In this document: in pieces, positions 11,292-20,211 of the stretch
How the letters are laid out: every line of letters begins with the position of its first letter
How positions within the stretch are numbered: position 1 is the stretch's first letter
Source: Prevotella sp.
GTDB taxonomy: Bacteria > Bacteroidota > Bacteroidia > Bacteroidales > Bacteroidaceae
NCBI GenBank assembly: GCA_024681875.1
Contig: JAILAA010000133.1
Span: forward strand, 11,264-75,263
Length of the DNA stretch: 64,000 bases
Direction of reading: 5' to 3'
Program-made: the position numbers and the translations under genes
Notes under the pieces: generated by a model
What the model saw: the letters and a program-made list of their open reading frames with translations, nothing else
Database searches by the model: none
Told to the model about the DNA's origin: nothing

Positions 11292-12767
11292 CTATTGCGG
11301 CGCCAGGTTTCGTCCTGCATCAATGCGCAGGAAGATGAAAAGCAAGAACGTAAAGCCCCACAGCGAAGATCCTCCATAACTGAAGAAAGGCAGTGGTATG
11401 CCGATGACGGGCGTCATTCCTAACACCATACCCACGTTGATGAATACATGGAAGAGGAAGATGCTGAGCACACAGTATCCATAAACACGCCCGAAGGTAG
11501 TAGACTGTCTCTCAGCCACATGCACCAGTCGTAAAATCAGGATGAGGAAGAGCAAGAGCACACCTGCGGCTCCCACGAAGCCCTGCTCCTCGCCAACGGT
11601 GCAGAAGATGAAGTCGGTGTCCTGCTCAGGCACGTATTTCAATTTGGTCTGAGTACCATTGAGGAAGCCTTTTCCAGTTAAGCCGCCAGAGCCGATGGCA
11701 ATCTCGCTTTGGTGCACGTTATAACCCGCACCACGCAGGTCTTCCTCCATTCCCAACAATACGTTGATGCGTGTGCGTTGGTGCGGCTCCAGCACATGGT
11801 TGAGCGCATAGTCGGCTCCGTGGAAGAAAAGCACTGAGCCAACGGCAAAAAACGCTATCCAAAGCCAGGGGCGTATCCTCGTGACAGCCGCCTGCCACAG
11901 CAACCAGCTGATGAGCACGACGCAGATGCCCAGCTGAATCCAATAGATATTAAAGGGAATGACATAGAATGCAAAGGCCAGACTGATAAGCGTCAGCCCC
12001 ACGCTACCCGCAAGTGCCCATAAAGCCTGTTTCCATTTCTGCAAGTAGACACCCACCATGACCGCCGTGAATACCTGAATAGCCAACAGCACGACAAAGC
12101 GTCCCACATACGTGGGCGTGTCAAACAGCTGCACCTCGCTGTAGCGGATGCCTACGACGAAGTAAAACACCATGGCCACCGCCGTGAACAGCACAGAGCC
12201 AGTCATGCCCTCACGATAGAGCATCAGGAAAAACGACAGGTAAACCAGTGCCGAACCCGTTTCGCGCTGCATTACAATGAACAGCATCGGCGTGAAGATG
12301 ATGGCTAGGGTGCGCAGGAAATCCTTCATGCCATGGATGTCGTAATCGCGCCGTGACATATATTTCGCCAACGCCAGCGCTGTAGCAAACTTCGCAAACT
12401 CAGCGGGTTGCAGCCGCAACGGCCCTAACACAAGCCAAGAGCGTGAGCCCTTGATGCTGTGCGGGTTGAAGATGGTGGCGAAGAGCAGCAACAGCATCAT
12501 GCCGAAGATGACGTAAGCAAACATGTCGAAGTAGCTGTCGTCGAGCAATAGGATAAAGAACGCCAGCACCATTGACGTGCCAATCCAGACAATCTGCATA
12601 CCCGAGCGCGTATCGAGTGAGAAGAGGTCTACGTCGCTGCCCAACTCGTAGCTGGCACCGCAGACACTGGCCCAGCCGCACGACAACAAGACAACATAGA
12701 TAAGTATTGTCCAGTAGTCGAGTGAGCGCAGCACACCTTTCTTTTCTTCTCCGTATCGGTCAACCAT
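11292..12767 (-). CDS. rodA: Rod shape-determining protein RodA (SEDS glycosyltransferase)
   Basis: A 491-residue SEDS-family protein with about ten membrane segments. The LKYVPEQDTDFIFCTVGEEQGFVGA region and the terminal GIPLPFFSYGGSSLWGF segment are characteristic. It polymerises lipid II into peptidoglycan during side-wall growth, with a class B penicillin-binding protein partner that is not in this window. It is longer than E. coli RodA because of extra central membrane segments (about residues 180-300), which I have seen described for Bacteroidetes forms. The gene lies 33 nt downstream of GH115 with no clear promoter of its own, and upstream of the argD promoter. Confidence 0.92.
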   Translation of the reverse strand: MVDRYGEEKKGVLRSLDYWTILIYVVLLSCGWASVCGASYELGSDVDLFSLDTRSGMQIVWIGTSMVLAFFILLLDDSYFDMFAYVIFGMMLLLLFATIFNPHSIKGSRSWLVLGPLRLQPAEFAKFATALALAKYMSRRDYDIHGMKDFLRTLAIIFTPMLFIVMQRETGSALVYLSFFLMLYREGMTGSVLFTAVAMVFYFVVGIRYSEVQLFDTPTYVGRFVVLLAIQVFTAVMVGVYLQKWKQALWALAGSVGLTLISLAFAFYVIPFNIYWIQLGICVVLISWLLWQAAVTRIRPWLWIAFFAVGSVLFFHGADYALNHVLEPHQRTRINVLLGMEEDLRGAGYNVHQSEIAIGSGGLTGKGFLNGTQTKLKYVPEQDTDFIFCTVGEEQGFVGAAGVLLLFLILILRLVHVAERQSTTFGRVYGYCVLSIFLFHVFINVGMVLGMTPVIGIPLPFFSYGGSSLWGFTFLLFIFLRIDAGRNLAPQ

Positions 12768-12800
12768 ACGTTAGTAACTCGCCTATTTTCTATTCTTCGA

Positions 12801-15293
12801 TTACTGTTCTTTTATGTAGTATGACTCGTCGCCAAAGAGGTAAGTCTTCGGCAGCGCCTCGGTAGACACCACGACTTTTTCGAACACGATGGCAGGATCC
12901 ATCGGACACAGTGTCAGTGTGTGCAGACCGTCGGACGTGGAACCGCTAAGGCTGACGTGACTCTCCACCACGCGTCGGGCTACGGTGGGATAGTAAACAG
13001 AATAGATGTTCTCGGGCTTCTCGTTCAGTTTCTCGTTAAAATTCACGACAATAGGCTCGCCGTCATCCAATTGTACAGTAAAAGAGAGACCGCCTTTGTT
13101 TAGGAAATCAAGCGTCGACTTTGTCACCACGAGCACGTTGGCCTTAGCCAGTGCCGGACCGCTCCATTTGTAAACCAGTTTTGCATTTTCCACGGACTCC
13201 GTGTATGGCATGAGGGCCACGCCGCTACGCGTGCGACCCATGTCAGGTAATATGGTCCAATCGGTGTTTGGAGCTGACGTAGACGAGAAAAAGTGTTCGG
13301 CTTCCATCGTCACCGTACCTTCTTTCATGGTGAACAAATAACCACCAGCCGTCGTATCGCTAATCTGCTGCACACGCGGCATCATATCACGTGGGAAATT
13401 GTCATTCCACGAGCGGTAGCCAATGTGCTTCTGAGTCATCATGCCATTCCACTTGCCACCGGCCATGTCGTGGTTATAGGCGGCACAGAGCAGCGAGTCG
13501 CGATGGAAGGCCTCTGCCACGCGCTCTGCCCAGAGGTTGGCATCGGGCGATCTTTGTGCAGCAAGTTTCTGATTCATGGCCTGCGCGAAATAGAGCTGAT
13601 GCAGGTTCGACATGGCTTGCGTAGGGAAGAGAATGAGCTGCTGGTAGGCATCGCGCTGCTGTGATTCCAAGGTAAGATACTGGCGCAGGGCTTCCGTCTC
13701 CAAGCGCATATACTCATCGGCCACCTGCTGCCATTCGCCCGTCTCGACATTGTAGGTACGAGCATCAAGCATTTCGGGCGTACAACGACCGTTGAGCTTG
13801 CAGAGACGGTTCAGGATGCGTGCGGCCTCAGGGCCTTGCGCCGGGCCGAACTGCTGGGTGCAGAAGGCGTTTGTGTGTGTCGCGACGACATCGCGGCTCA
13901 CTGAGCTGGGGTTCCACGCCATATCCATGAACAGCGTGATGGGATATTCCATTGGCTTCAGGTCGCCCACATTGAGAATCCACATGCGGCGGATGCCGTA
14001 GTCATAGGCCAGCGTCAGCTGCTCCCACATGTTCTGCGACGGTGTGACATTCAGCCACTTTGTATTCCTTGGTGCACCAACGTAGTCCACATGGTAATAC
14101 AATCCCCAGCCGCCTTTATGAGTTGAGTGTTTAGTGTTAAGAGTTGAGAGTGATGGTACGCGGCGCACATTGCCCCAGTTGTCATCGCAGAGCAGCATGA
14201 TGACGTCATCGGGCACACGCATTCCAGCATCGTAGTAGTCGAGCACCTCCTTGTAGAGTGCCCATACCTGCGTCGTCTCTTTCGCTGGGCGGCCCGTCAC
14301 CTCCTTGATGATGCGTCGCTGATTCTCAACGACAGTCTGCAGCAGCTTTGTGTCGGCATCTTTGCTCATCGCCTCATCGCCGTCGCCGCGCATACCGATG
14401 GTTACCATGTCCTCAGTGCCCTTCATGCGCTCGATGCCCTCGCGGAAGAAGCGGTCGAGGTTATCCTTGTTGGTTGCATAGTTCCAAGGACCCCAATCCC
14501 GACGATGACGAGCATACTCCTGATGATTGCGGGCCATCGGTTCATGGTGGCTAGTGCCGATGATGACGCCCATGCGGTCGGCCGTCTTACCATTCTCCGG
14601 GTCATCGGCGTAGAATGCCCAGCTCCACATGGCAGGCCACAACATGTTTCCTCGCAGGCGTAAGATAAGCTCAAAGACCTTCTCATAGAAGCGGTGGTCG
14701 CCATAATTGGTGCCCCACGTGTTCTTCACCCACGACGTGAGGCACGGTGCTTCGTCGTTGAGGAACAGTCCGCGGAACTCCACTGCCGGCTCACCGTCGG
14801 AAAAGACACCTTTCTTTATATACGCGTGCGTGTGAAGCTCTATGGGCACATCCATCCACCAATACCACGGCGATACGCCTAACTGCTCGCTCAGCTCGTA
14901 GATGCCATAGACCGTACCGCGCCTATCACTGCCGGCAATAACCAGCTGCTGTCCCACGGTAGTAATGATGAACTTCTCGCGACGACCTTTGAGGTCGGGC
15001 AGCAAGCCCTTCTTTGCCAAATGGTCTATCTCAGCGTTCTTGCCCAAGGTACCGATGAGTAGCGTCAGACCTCCCGAAGCGACGGGCGAGTGGTGTAGCG
15101 CATTAGCCAAGTCCTGTCTGAGATGGCCGATGGCAATCTTCACCGCTTCATAGTCGTCTTCGCTATAACAGATGGAATCTGTACACAGCAATGTTGCTTC
15201 CTCTTCGGGCACAAAGCTTACGAAACGCTCCGCAGCCATTCCTGTCGTGCAAAACGCCAATGCCATGACCCATGTCAACATTTTTTTCTTCAT
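12801..15293 (-). CDS. GH115 family alpha-glucuronidase, secreted
   Basis: An 830-residue protein with a signal peptide (MKKKMLTWVMALAFCTTGMAA). GH115 features include SEQLGVSPWYWWMDVP, MGVIIGTSHHEPMARN, GGWGLYYHVDYVGAPRNTKW and a C-terminal beta-sandwich. GH115 enzymes remove (4-O-methyl-)glucuronic acid from xylan or related side chains. A loop around SLSTLNTKHSTHKGG is encoded by a GAGTTGAG-type microrepeat (14121-14148), replacing a short charged loop seen in relatives. It stands in one unit with GH127 and a sugar isomerase-like protein, consistent with a glucuronate- and arabinose-decorated polysaccharide. Family call is firm; substrate is inferred. Confidence 0.9.
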   Translation of the reverse strand: MKKKMLTWVMALAFCTTGMAAERFVSFVPEEEATLLCTDSICYSEDDYEAVKIAIGHLRQDLANALHHSPVASGGLTLLIGTLGKNAEIDHLAKKGLLPDLKGRREKFIITTVGQQLVIAGSDRRGTVYGIYELSEQLGVSPWYWWMDVPIELHTHAYIKKGVFSDGEPAVEFRGLFLNDEAPCLTSWVKNTWGTNYGDHRFYEKVFELILRLRGNMLWPAMWSWAFYADDPENGKTADRMGVIIGTSHHEPMARNHQEYARHRRDWGPWNYATNKDNLDRFFREGIERMKGTEDMVTIGMRGDGDEAMSKDADTKLLQTVVENQRRIIKEVTGRPAKETTQVWALYKEVLDYYDAGMRVPDDVIMLLCDDNWGNVRRVPSLSTLNTKHSTHKGGWGLYYHVDYVGAPRNTKWLNVTPSQNMWEQLTLAYDYGIRRMWILNVGDLKPMEYPITLFMDMAWNPSSVSRDVVATHTNAFCTQQFGPAQGPEAARILNRLCKLNGRCTPEMLDARTYNVETGEWQQVADEYMRLETEALRQYLTLESQQRDAYQQLILFPTQAMSNLHQLYFAQAMNQKLAAQRSPDANLWAERVAEAFHRDSLLCAAYNHDMAGGKWNGMMTQKHIGYRSWNDNFPRDMMPRVQQISDTTAGGYLFTMKEGTVTMEAEHFFSSTSAPNTDWTILPDMGRTRSGVALMPYTESVENAKLVYKWSGPALAKANVLVVTKSTLDFLNKGGLSFTVQLDDGEPIVVNFNEKLNEKPENIYSVYYPTVARRVVESHVSLSGSTSDGLHTLTLCPMDPAIVFEKVVVSTEALPKTYLFGDESYYIKEQ
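14121..14148. repeat. Microrepeat tract inside GH115
   Basis: AGTTGAG and TTTAGTGTTAAG motifs are tandemly arranged and read in frame as LSTLNTKHST. Related GAGTTGAG octamers occur in GH127 and nadB. Confidence 0.5.
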
Positions 15294-15326
15294 AATCGTA
15301 ATAAGTTCTGGGGGTGTTTCTTTGAA

Positions 15327-17486
15327 TTAATAGACGGCCGGCATCCACACCGTCATCTCACTTTTGCCGCGGTTTCCCCAAGCATAATAGGGAATGAGGC
15401 GAATGGTCTTAGGTTGCTTGTGCGCAGAGACGGCTCTATATAGCTGGCCGCTCCAGGAAGTCTCGTCACGCACGAAAGCCTCTGTCTCTAAAGCCATCAT
15501 TCTGCTGCCGTCGATGGTAGTCTCCACGGTGCGGAATGTAGCCGTTACAGGTAAAGCGATGTCATCGATAGAGGAGTTGGGGAGTTGAGGAGTTGAGGAG
15601 TTGAGATCAATGCTCTCTAAGCAATATACGATGGGACCACGCATCACGGCCACCTGGCCGCGGCTCTCCTCCACCAGCGGGTTGGCTTCAACAATGACAG
15701 CCTCCATGGGCATGTCATAAGTGATGACGTCTCCCTTTTTCCACACACGATTGATGACGATATAGCCCTGCTCCGTCTGCGTACCGACAGCCATGCCGTT
15801 GACATGAACGGTAGGTACATGCGTCCATGACGGCACGCGCAGCGCAATGGCGAAAGTGGTGCCTCGGCGGCACTTCAGCGCCTCAAGGGTTAGCGTGACA
15901 TAGCCGTTCCAAGGATAGTCGGTATGCTGTGTCAGCGTGATGTCGCCTACCCCGCCAATAGTCGTCTGCAAACGGCTCTCACCAAAAGTATTGACATACA
16001 GCCGTCGCGGAGCAGTGGTGTAGAGATAATCCTGTGCCTGGCAGAGCGTGCGCAACGTGTTCGGCGGGCAGCAGAAGCAAGAGATGAGTTTCTTACGTTC
16101 CTTCGGCCAACGCAGCTTATAGGGAAGTTCGTCACTGAGTCGCAGCGGATTGGTGTAGAAGTATTTCTCGCCGTCTAAGGATATGCCCGGCAGGACGCTG
16201 TTATAGAGGCAGTTCTCTACCACATCCATGTACTTTGCGTTGGCCGTGGCCTGCAGCATACGCCAGTTGAAAAGCATGTTGCCGATGTTTGCGCAAGTCT
16301 CGTTGTGTGCTGTACTGTGCGGCAGCTGATAGGGACGGCCATAGCTCTGGTGCACCTTCTGTATGCTGTCAGGCGTATAGTTCGTGCCGTCGGGCGAGGT
16401 TCCGTCGTAGAGAGCTCCACAGGCACCGTTGATGTACATTTTGCGCGTGACGATGTCCTGCCAGATGCTTGTAAGATTGCGCATCAGCTGCTCCTCGCCG
16501 CTCTCCAGATAGAGGTCAGCCACGCCGGCGTAAAGATAGTTGGCACGCACGGCGTGACCCATGGCGCGGTACTGCTGACGGAAGGGTATGCGGTCCTGGT
16601 TGTCGTCAGTGCCGTTTACGACCATGCCACGGATGTCGATGAACTTCTTCAGCAGATCAAGATATTTCGAGTTGCCCGTCTCTCGGTAGAGCTCGGCCAC
16701 CGCCATGTAATGCGAGGGGCAGATGGCGTTGCCGGCCAGCTCCTCGGGCGCGCGCTGACAGAAGTCGTAGAGGAAGTCGGCAGCCTTGACGCCGCAGTTG
16801 AAGAGCGTCGTCCTGCCTGTGGCACGTTTGTGAATAATGCCGGCGGTAATGAGGTGGCCTAGGTTGTAGGTCTCGAAGTTGAGGCGGTTGGAGAAAGACC
16901 CATCCCCAGCGGACTCACCCCCAGTCCCTCCCTTGTAGGGAGGGGAGGGATTACCTTGTGTGGCAGGAGATGAGTCACCAGACCATGCGCCTTCTGCATC
17001 AGTTTGTACATCAGAAGAGGTATTCTCTCCCCCCCCTACAAGGGAGGGGTTGGGGGAGAGTCCATTTCTCTCCTTGATGATGACGGGGGTGTGGATGTAG
17101 CCGTCGGGGCGCTGGGCCTTCTGGACGAGGCCGATGAAGCGGTCCATGATGGCATCGAGCTCGGCATCATGGGTCACGGCGTAAACGGAAGCAACAGCTT
17201 CCAGCCACTTGTACATGTCGCCGTCGTGGAACGGAGGGCCGTGGTGTTCGCCCTGCATCTCGCCTGCTGCGACAAGGAAATTGTTAAAGCCTTTGCCCTC
17301 CTTCGACTGCCACGTCTGCCACATGCTCTGCACGCTGGTCTTGCTCAGCACGTCGAAGCGCTCACCCCATAGGCCACCAGTCCATTGCACCGCCGTCAGC
17401 GGCACATTCTCCATTGCTTTCTGCGCCCCTGCGGAACTAAATAATAACTGAAAAATGATAAATGACAAAAACAGTCCTTTCTTCAT
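15327..17486 (-). CDS. GH127/GH146-like beta-L-arabinofuranosidase, secreted
   Basis: A 719-residue protein with a signal peptide and the DUF1680 alpha/alpha-barrel. The zinc/cysteine centre of GH127 is present: HNETCANIG (Glu396, Cys398) and SCFCCPPNTL (Cys472, Cys473, one being the expected nucleophile). It would release beta-L-arabinofuranose from arabinan or arabinose-bearing side chains. Two in-frame intrusions are visible. One is a 51-codon element (16911-17063) between IIKERNG and FSNRLNFETYNL, a place where relatives have a short loop. The other is four TCAACTCC octamers (15573-15604) giving LNSSTPQLPNSS. The gene starts 3 nt after the isomerase-like gene ends, so the two are cotranscribed. 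Confidence 0.88.
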   Translation of the reverse strand: MKKGLFLSFIIFQLLFSSAGAQKAMENVPLTAVQWTGGLWGERFDVLSKTSVQSMWQTWQSKEGKGFNNFLVAAGEMQGEHHGPPFHDGDMYKWLEAVASVYAVTHDAELDAIMDRFIGLVQKAQRPDGYIHTPVIIKERNGLSPNPSLVGGGENTSSDVQTDAEGAWSGDSSPATQGNPSPPYKGGTGGESAGDGSFSNRLNFETYNLGHLITAGIIHKRATGRTTLFNCGVKAADFLYDFCQRAPEELAGNAICPSHYMAVAELYRETGNSKYLDLLKKFIDIRGMVVNGTDDNQDRIPFRQQYRAMGHAVRANYLYAGVADLYLESGEEQLMRNLTSIWQDIVTRKMYINGACGALYDGTSPDGTNYTPDSIQKVHQSYGRPYQLPHSTAHNETCANIGNMLFNWRMLQATANAKYMDVVENCLYNSVLPGISLDGEKYFYTNPLRLSDELPYKLRWPKERKKLISCFCCPPNTLRTLCQAQDYLYTTAPRRLYVNTFGESRLQTTIGGVGDITLTQHTDYPWNGYVTLTLEALKCRRGTTFAIALRVPSWTHVPTVHVNGMAVGTQTEQGYIVINRVWKKGDVITYDMPMEAVIVEANPLVEESRGQVAVMRGPIVYCLESIDLNSSTPQLPNSSIDDIALPVTATFRTVETTIDGSRMMALETEAFVRDETSWSGQLYRAVSAHKQPKTIRLIPYYAWGNRGKSEMTVWMPAVY
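15573..15604. repeat. Octamer tract TCAACTCC inside GH127
   Basis: Four near-perfect 8-bp units (coding strand TCAACTCC) are read as part of the protein. The same octamer in the same coding orientation is found in nadB at 38264-38299. Confidence 0.75.
16911..17063. mobile_element. 153-bp MITE-like element inserted in frame in GH127
   Basis: The element opens GGACTCACCCCCAGTCCCTC and closes with the imperfect inverted copy AGGGGTTGGGGGAGAGTCC. Each end is itself a palindrome around a short centre (TTGTAGGG or CTACAAGG). The length is exactly 51 codons with no stop in the gene frame. The inner 70 bp are not GC-rich repeats and encode an acidic, low-complexity spacer. Confidence 0.7.
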
Positions 17487-17488
17487 TG

Positions 17489-18952
17489 CTAAATCTTCCC
17501 TCCTCTTGCTTTGATACGTTCATACCACGCCTCGCGCTCCTTGACCAGGTCGTAGCCGCGAGCTGACAGGTAGTTGTTGATGCGGCCTTTGTACTTGCCG
17601 AAGACCTCGTGCTTCTTCTTCGAGCTTTCCGCATCGATGGCCAATTCGCGCGCCTCCTTCAGCCACGCCATGATTTGTTGCTTTTCCTCGTCGGTCAGCG
17701 TGGGAATCATGTCGCACTGAGCGTCGTAGGTCACTTTCACCACGTTGAAGGTCATCACGTCCTTCACCGTCTCAATCTGCTGTGGCGTGAGATAGAGTGA
17801 CAAGTAGGCGTCGAAGTCAAAGTGTGAGCGGTAGAGCTTTGAGTCGCACTGCGCCTCGGCCAACTTTTTGTCGGTCTTTTTCAGCGAGTCGCGCTCAGCG
17901 TAGATATCATTCAGCTTAAAATAGCGATTACAGATGATGTTGAGCACTGTCTGTCCCTGCAGTGTCCAGGTGATGCCCAGCTCGTCGGTGCATTTCTGTG
18001 CGCGCTTGATAATGGTCTGGACGTAGTCGGCAGACCGCCCGGCACTATCAAGGGCAACCTTCGGGGTGGGATACTCACTGAAGACGGTCTTCAGATAGTG
18101 CACGTTGGAGCCGTAGTTCATCTTGACGTTCTTCACCATCGACGTATCACGGCTACGCTCTACGAAAAGCCAGCCATTCCAGTCCATCTGGTCTAGCGTC
18201 TGCCTGATCTGCGGCATATTGATGGCTGAGTCGTTGCATAGCCAGACACGGTCGGTGTTCGAGGCATGGATGGCGCAGATATTCTTCGCCCCTAATCGCT
18301 TCATATCAGCGGCGATGTCGACGTGGTGCTCAATGGCCGTTTGAAACTTGTAAAAAATGCCGATTCCATCGCTCTTGATTTCCTTCAGCAGCTTCAAGTT
18401 ACCTTTAGCGTCGAGCGGCGTGTCGATGCCCACACGCTTGCCGCGAGCCTTGGCGGCCTCGCCGATGTTGTGCAGACGTCTCACCACTTCCTTGCGTTTG
18501 GTCTTGTCGGTAGTCCAGTCATTGCCGCAGCCGCCCAATGGCAGAAACGCCACCGTGACATGTCCCATGCGATCCATCGTGTCGAGGCAGTCGTTGACAA
18601 GCGCCAAATAATTATCGCGCTGCGTCAGGTCTTGGGCATAAAAGCCACTCATGGCCACAGCACCAATACTAACCCCCAACGAATCGGCCACGTGGAGGAA
18701 GTGCTTAGCCTCGGCCTCATCGCGCAGCTTATTGTCCCACAGTTCGCGCTGGCCCAAACCACCCATGTCAAGTTCCACGCCGTCACAGGCCAAATCGCGG
18801 GCCAGCTCGAACTGCCCTAGCTTCTGACGTTTCAGCACCATCCAATCACACACGCCAATGCGGTATTGCGTTGTCTGGGCCATTATGTCAGCCGCAAACA
18901 ACAGCCATGCCAGCAATGGCAAAAGGAAACATATTTTTCTCATAGTTGACAC
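17489..18952 (-). CDS. Sugar isomerase/epimerase-like TIM barrel fused to DUF3826
   Basis: A 487-residue secreted protein (signal peptide within MSTMRKICFLLPLLAWLLFAADIMAQ). Residues about 30-290 look like an AP-endonuclease-2/xylose-isomerase-type barrel: DLACDGVELDMGG, VGIDTPLDAKGNLKLL and AIHASNTDRVWL. Residues about 295-487 match DUF3826, with a C-terminal Lys-rich segment (YKGRINNYLSARGYDLVKER). The barrel may act on a released sugar or bind it; the reaction is unknown. Adjacent GH127 and GH115 genes suggest a role in the same saccharide pathway. A second in-frame Met three codons later is an equally good start. Confidence 0.75.
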   Translation of the reverse strand: MSTMRKICFLLPLLAWLLFAADIMAQTTQYRIGVCDWMVLKRQKLGQFELARDLACDGVELDMGGLGQRELWDNKLRDEAEAKHFLHVADSLGVSIGAVAMSGFYAQDLTQRDNYLALVNDCLDTMDRMGHVTVAFLPLGGCGNDWTTDKTKRKEVVRRLHNIGEAAKARGKRVGIDTPLDAKGNLKLLKEIKSDGIGIFYKFQTAIEHHVDIAADMKRLGAKNICAIHASNTDRVWLCNDSAINMPQIRQTLDQMDWNGWLFVERSRDTSMVKNVKMNYGSNVHYLKTVFSEYPTPKVALDSAGRSADYVQTIIKRAQKCTDELGITWTLQGQTVLNIICNRYFKLNDIYAERDSLKKTDKKLAEAQCDSKLYRSHFDFDAYLSLYLTPQQIETVKDVMTFNVVKVTYDAQCDMIPTLTDEEKQQIMAWLKEARELAIDAESSKKKHEVFGKYKGRINNYLSARGYDLVKEREAWYERIKARGGKI

Positions 18953-18974
18953 GTTTTTTTCTGTCTTAGTAGGG

Positions 18975-20177
18975 TTACTCGTGCATGTGCCAGATAGCTT
19001 TCACCTTACGGGTAATAGCCGTGTAATTGATGATGCTCACTATCAGCAGGATGGCCAGCCCTGTGAGCAGGGTGGGCACGAAGGCGGTAGGCTCGAAGCC
19101 AGCGTAGAGTTCGCCGAAAAGTGGCAGGTACCATCCACGGATGATGACAACGGCAAGCAAGGCACCGAGGAGTACGACAACGTTAAGTATGATGGTGAGC
19201 AGGTGGAAGGGGCGTGCCACACTCCCAGGCGTATATCCGATAAGCAGCAAGTTGTCAATCTTCTCAGTATGTTTCTGCAATAGTAGGAAGATGCTGAGCA
19301 AGAGCACATAAAAGGCGAGAATAGAGATGATCAGTCCCACGACAAGCACTACAGTGGTGATGACCCGCATAAGGCTTGCTGCCCGCGAAGCATCTGTGTC
19401 GGCAGCCTCAGTGTCAAAGCCTTTCTTCTCCAGATAGTCGGCAATACGCTCGTCGGCCGGGTTGGCCACGTTGACAATGAGCCGCGATGGCTGCGGCTGC
19501 CGGTCAGGCGCCAGCTGTCTGTTCATGTCATCCATGAAAGCCTGCGGCACAAGAATCGTGTTCAGTCGACGGGAAAAGGCCACGACGTGTCCTGTCTTCA
19601 ACACGGTGGTTGTACCCGAGAGTCTGAGATTGATGGTAATGGCACCAACGATGTCCTCTGAGACCGTCGGCAGTCCCTGGCTGCTGGCAAACCCGAAATT
19701 ATAGAGATTAAGGTATGTACGCGGCAGAATGATGGGCACGTCGGGTGTGTCGGGATTGTAGCTCCACTGCTTCAGGTCGACGTCAAGAAACTCATCGGGC
19801 ATGGCTTCAAAGAACATGTCGGTGGAAAACCTTACCGGCAGACTGCCACCGCCAATAGTGGCAAAGACGGTGAAGAGGGCCGGTGTATAGCGCCCCAGCT
19901 TTTGGACAAAGGGCTGCTCCTCAATGTCGTCAATCTCATCTTCAGAAAAAGCCGTAGAGGCACCGGTAAAGGTGCCTACAGTACTGACGCGCTTGGTAAC
20001 GACGATATGTCCTGGGCGCATAAAGCTGTCATTGCCCGTGAGCAGCGGCTTCAGGTCGCTGAAGAACTGCACGGCGGTGAGCACAATGGCCATGCCGCAG
20101 AGGTTGGCGAGCACGAAGCCCGCCAACTGCCATGCATTGACATGACGCCTCAGCAGTTTGTTGACCAGACGGTTCAT
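18975..20177 (-). CDS. FtsX/MacB-like ABC transporter permease
   Basis: A 400-residue protein with one N-terminal membrane segment (about residues 18-40), a large extracytoplasmic domain of about 230 residues and three C-terminal membrane segments. This is the four-segment MacB/FtsX layout. Such permeases move lipoproteins, peptides or drugs out of the inner membrane, or transmit mechanical signals. No ATPase gene is nearby, so the partner must be encoded elsewhere. It lies 34 nt after the DUF4836 gene and 22 nt before the isomerase-like gene, all on one strand. Confidence 0.75.
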   Translation of the reverse strand: MNRLVNKLLRRHVNAWQLAGFVLANLCGMAIVLTAVQFFSDLKPLLTGNDSFMRPGHIVVTKRVSTVGTFTGASTAFSEDEIDDIEEQPFVQKLGRYTPALFTVFATIGGGSLPVRFSTDMFFEAMPDEFLDVDLKQWSYNPDTPDVPIILPRTYLNLYNFGFASSQGLPTVSEDIVGAITINLRLSGTTTVLKTGHVVAFSRRLNTILVPQAFMDDMNRQLAPDRQPQPSRLIVNVANPADERIADYLEKKGFDTEAADTDASRAASLMRVITTVVLVVGLIISILAFYVLLLSIFLLLQKHTEKIDNLLLIGYTPGSVARPFHLLTIILNVVVLLGALLAVVIIRGWYLPLFGELYAGFEPTAFVPTLLTGLAILLIVSIINYTAITRKVKAIWHMHE

Positions 20178-20211
20178 GCTATTGGTCGTTGGGTCATCTG
20201 GTGAAGACCTT

